Source: Pseudomonadota bacterium | GTDB lineage: Bacteria > Pseudomonadota > Alphaproteobacteria > Rhizobiales > Xanthobacteraceae | Length of the DNA stretch: 15,744 nt | Assembly: GCA_023434095.1 (NCBI GenBank) | Contig: JAEYTJ010000299.1 | Coordinates: 1 to 15,744 of the forward strand | Direction of reading: 5' to 3' | Shown: positions 13,399 through 15,744 of the stretch, in pieces | How the letters are laid out: each line of letters begins with the position of its first letter | Numbering within the stretch: the first letter of the stretch is position 1 | The notes under the pieces: generated by a model | The model's database searches: none | What the model saw: the letters and a program-made list of their open reading frames with translations, nothing else | What the model was told of the DNA's origin: nothing | Made by a program: the position numbers and the translations under genes

Positions 13399-14783
13399 CC
13401 GGGCGCGCCGCAGGCCGGCGCTCCCGCCTTTTCCGCCCCCTCCTCTCGCTCGCCGCGGCCACGCTCATGACCATCGCCCTCGTCCCCGCCTCCCCCGCCC
13501 AGTCCGAGACCACGCGCATCCAGCGGGTGATCAGCCCGGGCGGCATCGAGGCGTGGCTGGTGCACGACACCACCTTGCCGCTGGTGGCGATGGAGATCGC
13601 CTTCCTCGGCGGTGCGGCGCAGGACCCCGCCGAAAAGCCCGGCGTCGCCAGCCTCACCTCCTCGCTGCTCGACGAGGGCGCCGGCGATCTCGATTCCCGC
13701 GCCTTCCAGGACCGGCTGGCGGAAAAGGCGATCGAGCTGCGCTTCGACGCCTCGCGCGACAGTGTCGGCGGCTCGCTGCGCACGCTGTCGGAGAATGTCG
13801 ACGACGCCTTCGCGCTGATGGCGCTGGCGGTGAACGCGCCGCGCTTCGACGACGAGGCGGTGGAGCGCATCCGCCAGGGCCAGCTCGCCCAGCTGCGCCG
13901 CCGGCTGAACGACCCGTCCTCGCTGGCGAGTCTGGGCTGGTCGGCCGCCGCCTTCCCCGACCATCCCTATGGCCGGCCGGTGGCCGGCACGCTGGCGAGC
14001 GTCCCCACCATCGGCCGCGACGACCTCACGGGCTTCGTCGCCCGCAACCTCGCCCGCGACAACCTCAAGATCGCGGTGGTCGGCGACATCACGCCGGAGA
14101 AGCTCGGCCCGGCGCTCGACGCCATGTTCGGCGCCCTGCCGGCCAAGGCGACGCTGACCCCGGTGCCGGATGTGGAGCCGCAGGGCCTCGGCACCGACGT
14201 GGTGAAGACGCTGGCCGTGCCGCAGACCTCCATCGTCTTCGGCGGGATCGGGCTCAAGCGCGACGACCCGGACTTCATCCCCGCCTTCGTGCTCAACCAC
14301 ATCTTCGGCGGCTCGGCCTTCTCCTCCCGCCTGTTCAAGGAGGTGCGGGAGAAGCGCGGCCTCGCTTATTCCGTCTACAGCCACCTCGCCCCGCTCGACC
14401 ACACGGCGCTGATCCTCGGCGGCACCGCGACCAAGAACGACCGCGCCGCCGAGAGCGCGGCGCTGATCCGGGCGGAATATGAGCGCCTGCTGACCGTCGG
14501 GCCGAGCGAGGAGGAGCTGGAGGACGCCAAGAGCTATCTCATCGGCTCCTTCGCCCTGCGCTTCGACAGCTCGGCCAAGGTCGCCTCCCAGCTGCTGCAG
14601 ATACAGATCGACAATCTCGGCATCGACTATATCGACATCCGCAACGAGCTGGTGGCGAAGGTGACGCTCGACGACGTGAAGCGGGTCGCCGCGCGGCTCA
14701 ACGCCCATCCCGCGCTGCTGTTCAGCCTGGTGGGCGAGCCGGCCGGGCTGGCGGCGACGCCCGCGGCCGGGAATGGCGGCTGA
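13395..14783 (+). CDS. M16 peptidase-like protein, non-catalytic partner (exported)
   Basis: This 462-residue M16 homologue has a signal sequence (basic n-region RAAGRRSRLFR, hydrophobic about 15-31, cleavage near SPAQS). Where its partner has HFLEH, the aligned segment GVASLTSSLLDEG gives Ser86, Ser89 and Ser90, so it cannot bind zinc. It keeps the R...Y feature of the C-terminal M16 domain (SSRLFKEVREKRGLAYSVYS, R312 and Y325), which in M16B heterodimers is supplied by the inactive subunit to hold the substrate. By contrast the upstream gene has RLYRSLV without the matching GLAY. GTG 13395 overlaps the upstream stop and has a strong GGGGAGGA ribosome binding site, so the pair is translationally coupled. 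Substrate is unknown; the context suggests envelope proteolysis. Confidence 0.94.
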   Translation: MTGRAAGRRSRLFRPLLSLAAATLMTIALVPASPAQSETTRIQRVISPGGIEAWLVHDTTLPLVAMEIAFLGGAAQDPAEKPGVASLTSSLLDEGAGDLDSRAFQDRLAEKAIELRFDASRDSVGGSLRTLSENVDDAFALMALAVNAPRFDDEAVERIRQGQLAQLRRRLNDPSSLASLGWSAAAFPDHPYGRPVAGTLASVPTIGRDDLTGFVARNLARDNLKIAVVGDITPEKLGPALDAMFGALPAKATLTPVPDVEPQGLGTDVVKTLAVPQTSIVFGGIGLKRDDPDFIPAFVLNHIFGGSAFSSRLFKEVREKRGLAYSVYSHLAPLDHTALILGGTATKNDRAAESAALIRAEYERLLTVGPSEEELEDAKSYLIGSFALRFDSSAKVASQLLQIQIDNLGIDYIDIRNELVAKVTLDDVKRVAARLNAHPALLFSLVGEPAGLAATPAAGNGG

Positions 14784-14810
14784 GCCCGCCCCATCGGCGC
14801 GGCGGGGGCG

Positions 14811-14829
14811 AAGCCTGAATTGAAGGCTT
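14811..14829 (+). repeat. Small hairpin after the M16 pair
   Basis: AAGCCT, loop GAATTGA, AGGCTT: a 6-bp perfect stem 28 bases after the M16 stop. No T-run follows, so terminator function is uncertain. Confidence 0.35.
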
Positions 14830-14846
14830 GACGGGATCGCCACGGG

Positions 14847-14879
14847 ACAGGTTTCCTGTGCGCGGTGGCCTGCTATAAG
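14847..14879 (+). promoter_or_regulatory. Candidate promoter region with inverted repeat for the lipoprotein gene
   Basis: TATAAG (14874-14879) is a good -10 element. The -35 is poor (TTTCCT at 14852-14857, 16-base spacing) and is overlapped by an inverted repeat, ACAGG-TTT-CCTGT (14847-14859). A weak -35 under a dyad suggests regulated transcription. Start would be near 14886, leaving a leader of about 90 bases. Confidence 0.38.
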
Positions 14880-14917
14880 AGCGTCCGAGAAAACGGATCC
14901 AGGATCACCGGCCGGCC

Positions 14918-14938
14918 GGCGCTTCGGGGGAAGGCGCC
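14918..14938 (+). promoter_or_regulatory. Leader hairpin of the lipoprotein gene
   Basis: GGCGCTTC, loop GGGG, GAAGGCGCC: a stem with one bulged G in the predicted 5' untranslated region, 37 bases before the start codon. It could affect mRNA stability or translation; no known riboswitch is recognised. Confidence 0.3.
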
Positions 14939-14975
14939 ACGGCTCATCCAGCCCGGGACGGCGGGGAGTATGCGT

Positions 14976-15744
14976 ATGGGTATCGGGGACGTGCGAAACC
15001 GGCTGTTCGGCCATGCGGAAGGCAAGCGGGTGCGCCGAGGGCGCGCCCCGGCATGGCCTGCGATTCCGGCGCTCGCCCTCCTGCTGGCCGGCTGTGCCGG
15101 CGCGGGCATTGGCGGGGGCGACGGCAATGACGGGCCGATGGGCGCGGGCAATGCCGGCGACCAGGGCATTTTCGGCTCGAGCATGCAGACCACCACCGTC
15201 GCGCCGACGGCCGCCGGCGGCGGGACCGGAGGCGCGGGAACGGCGGCGGTGACGGCCGGCGCGGCCGACGCCTCCGACTTCACCTGCCCGCCGATCCAGG
15301 TGCGCGCCGGTGCGGCGGCCTGGCAGGTGACCGAGCCGTCCGACGGCGGCGTGCGCTATCAGGCGACGCTGGGCCAGTTCTCCCGCGAATGCCGCTTCTC
15401 CGCCCCCGACATGACCATGCGCGTCGGCATCCAGGGCCGGGTGCTGCTCGGTCCCAAGGGCGGGCCGGGCAAGCTGACCGTGCCGATCCGCCTCGCCGTG
15501 GTGGAGGAAGGCCCGGCGCCGAAATCGGTGTGGACCAAGTTCTATTCGGTGCCGGTGGAAGTCGGTCCCGGCGTCATGCAGGTGGATTTCGGCCTGGTGG
15601 CGGACGACGTGACCTTCCCGCGCCCGACGCCCGATCTTTCCGAGCGCTATATCGTCTATGTGGGCTTCGACCCGCAGGGCAAGGAAGAGAAGCCCACGCG
15701 CGCCCGCCCGGCGACGCCGCGCGCCCAGCCGCAGGCCCAGCAGC
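14976..15744 (+). CDS. Putative outer-membrane lipoprotein (3' end outside the window)
   Basis: The frame is open to the window end: 256 codons are visible and no stop. It starts with a long basic n-region (R7, R9, K17, R18, R20, R21, R23), a hydrophobic stretch and a classic lipobox LLLAGC with Cys40 as the lipidated residue. A Gly/Ala/Asn-rich linker follows (about 41-95), then a folded domain beginning FTCPPIQVRAGAAAW, with a second cysteine in SRECRF that could form a disulfide with it, several beta-type segments, and a Pro/Ala/Gln-rich tail (RPATPRAQPQAQQ) at the edge. Without Asp at position +2 of the mature protein, outer-membrane sorting is likely. ATG 14976 has GGGGAG seven bases upstream; ATG 14970 is too close to it. 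I do not recognise a named family. It needs LspA (encoded in this window) for maturation. Confidence 0.85.
   Translation, partial: MGIGDVRNRLFGHAEGKRVRRGRAPAWPAIPALALLLAGCAGAGIGGGDGNDGPMGAGNAGDQGIFGSSMQTTTVAPTAAGGGTGGAGTAAVTAGAADASDFTCPPIQVRAGAAAWQVTEPSDGGVRYQATLGQFSRECRFSAPDMTMRVGIQGRVLLGPKGGPGKLTVPIRLAVVEEGPAPKSVWTKFYSVPVEVGPGVMQVDFGLVADDVTFPRPTPDLSERYIVYVGFDPQGKEEKPTRARPATPRAQPQAQQ

Noticed and set aside
13209..15014. A 601-codon minus-strand frame opposite the second M16 gene
   Set aside because: It is a mirror of the codon bias of the plus-strand peptidase genes and shows no recognisable domain or start signal.
1..15744. Defence island, toxin-antitoxin pair, prophage, integrated element or CRISPR array
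   Set aside because: All genes are housekeeping, regulatory or envelope types with even codon use; no integrase, transposase, attachment repeats or spacer-repeat pattern is visible.

Overview
The window reads as ordinary chromosomal backbone of a high-GC alphaproteobacterium, most likely Hyphomicrobiales (Rhizobiales). This is inferred from GC-rich third codon positions throughout, the protein sequence types (alphaproteobacterial dihydroorotase, DUF4118/HWE-like histidine kinase, IleS about 1020 residues long), the gene order ileS-lspA-(BamF-like)-M16-M16, and intergenic palindromes of the CGTCATCCTGAG...GGATG kind common in that order. A genus in or near Xanthobacteraceae is a guess. I see no phage, transposase, CRISPR, tRNA or rRNA.

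Layout. 1-356: the 5' part of an ArsR-type repressor gene runs leftwards off the window, with a strong promoter and two matching palindromes; truA follows rightwards. 1110-1373: the convergent truA/pyrC gap is packed with hairpins and two inverted copies of a palindromic repeat. 1374-4334: pyrC (dihydroorotase) and a membrane sensor histidine kinase are both on the minus strand, and the kinase diverges from a Crp/Fnr-type regulator (4335-5153). 5237-7157: a HAD class IIA hydrolase is followed by ribF (FMN/FAD synthesis). 7158-7408: a second inverted pair of the palindromic repeat precedes ileS. 7409-11745: ileS, lspA and a BamF-like periplasmic or envelope protein form a probable operon ending in a hairpin plus T-run. 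11992-14783: two overlapping M16 peptidase genes, the first with the zinc site and the second without. 14976-15744: a lipoprotein gene, cut by the window end.

How the genes fit together. The right half has an envelope theme: the lipoprotein signal peptidase LspA, a protein resembling the outer-membrane assembly subunit BamF, an exported two-gene M16 protease and a lipoprotein. The left half is housekeeping (tRNA pseudouridine, pyrimidine, flavin) with two regulators and a kinase between. No gap exceeds 300 bases. I did not find a clearly undescribed system. The most useful leads are the ArsR promoter architecture (probably leaderless, with paired operators), the BamF-like gene beside lspA, and the HAD hydrolase beside ribF with an altered catalytic motif.
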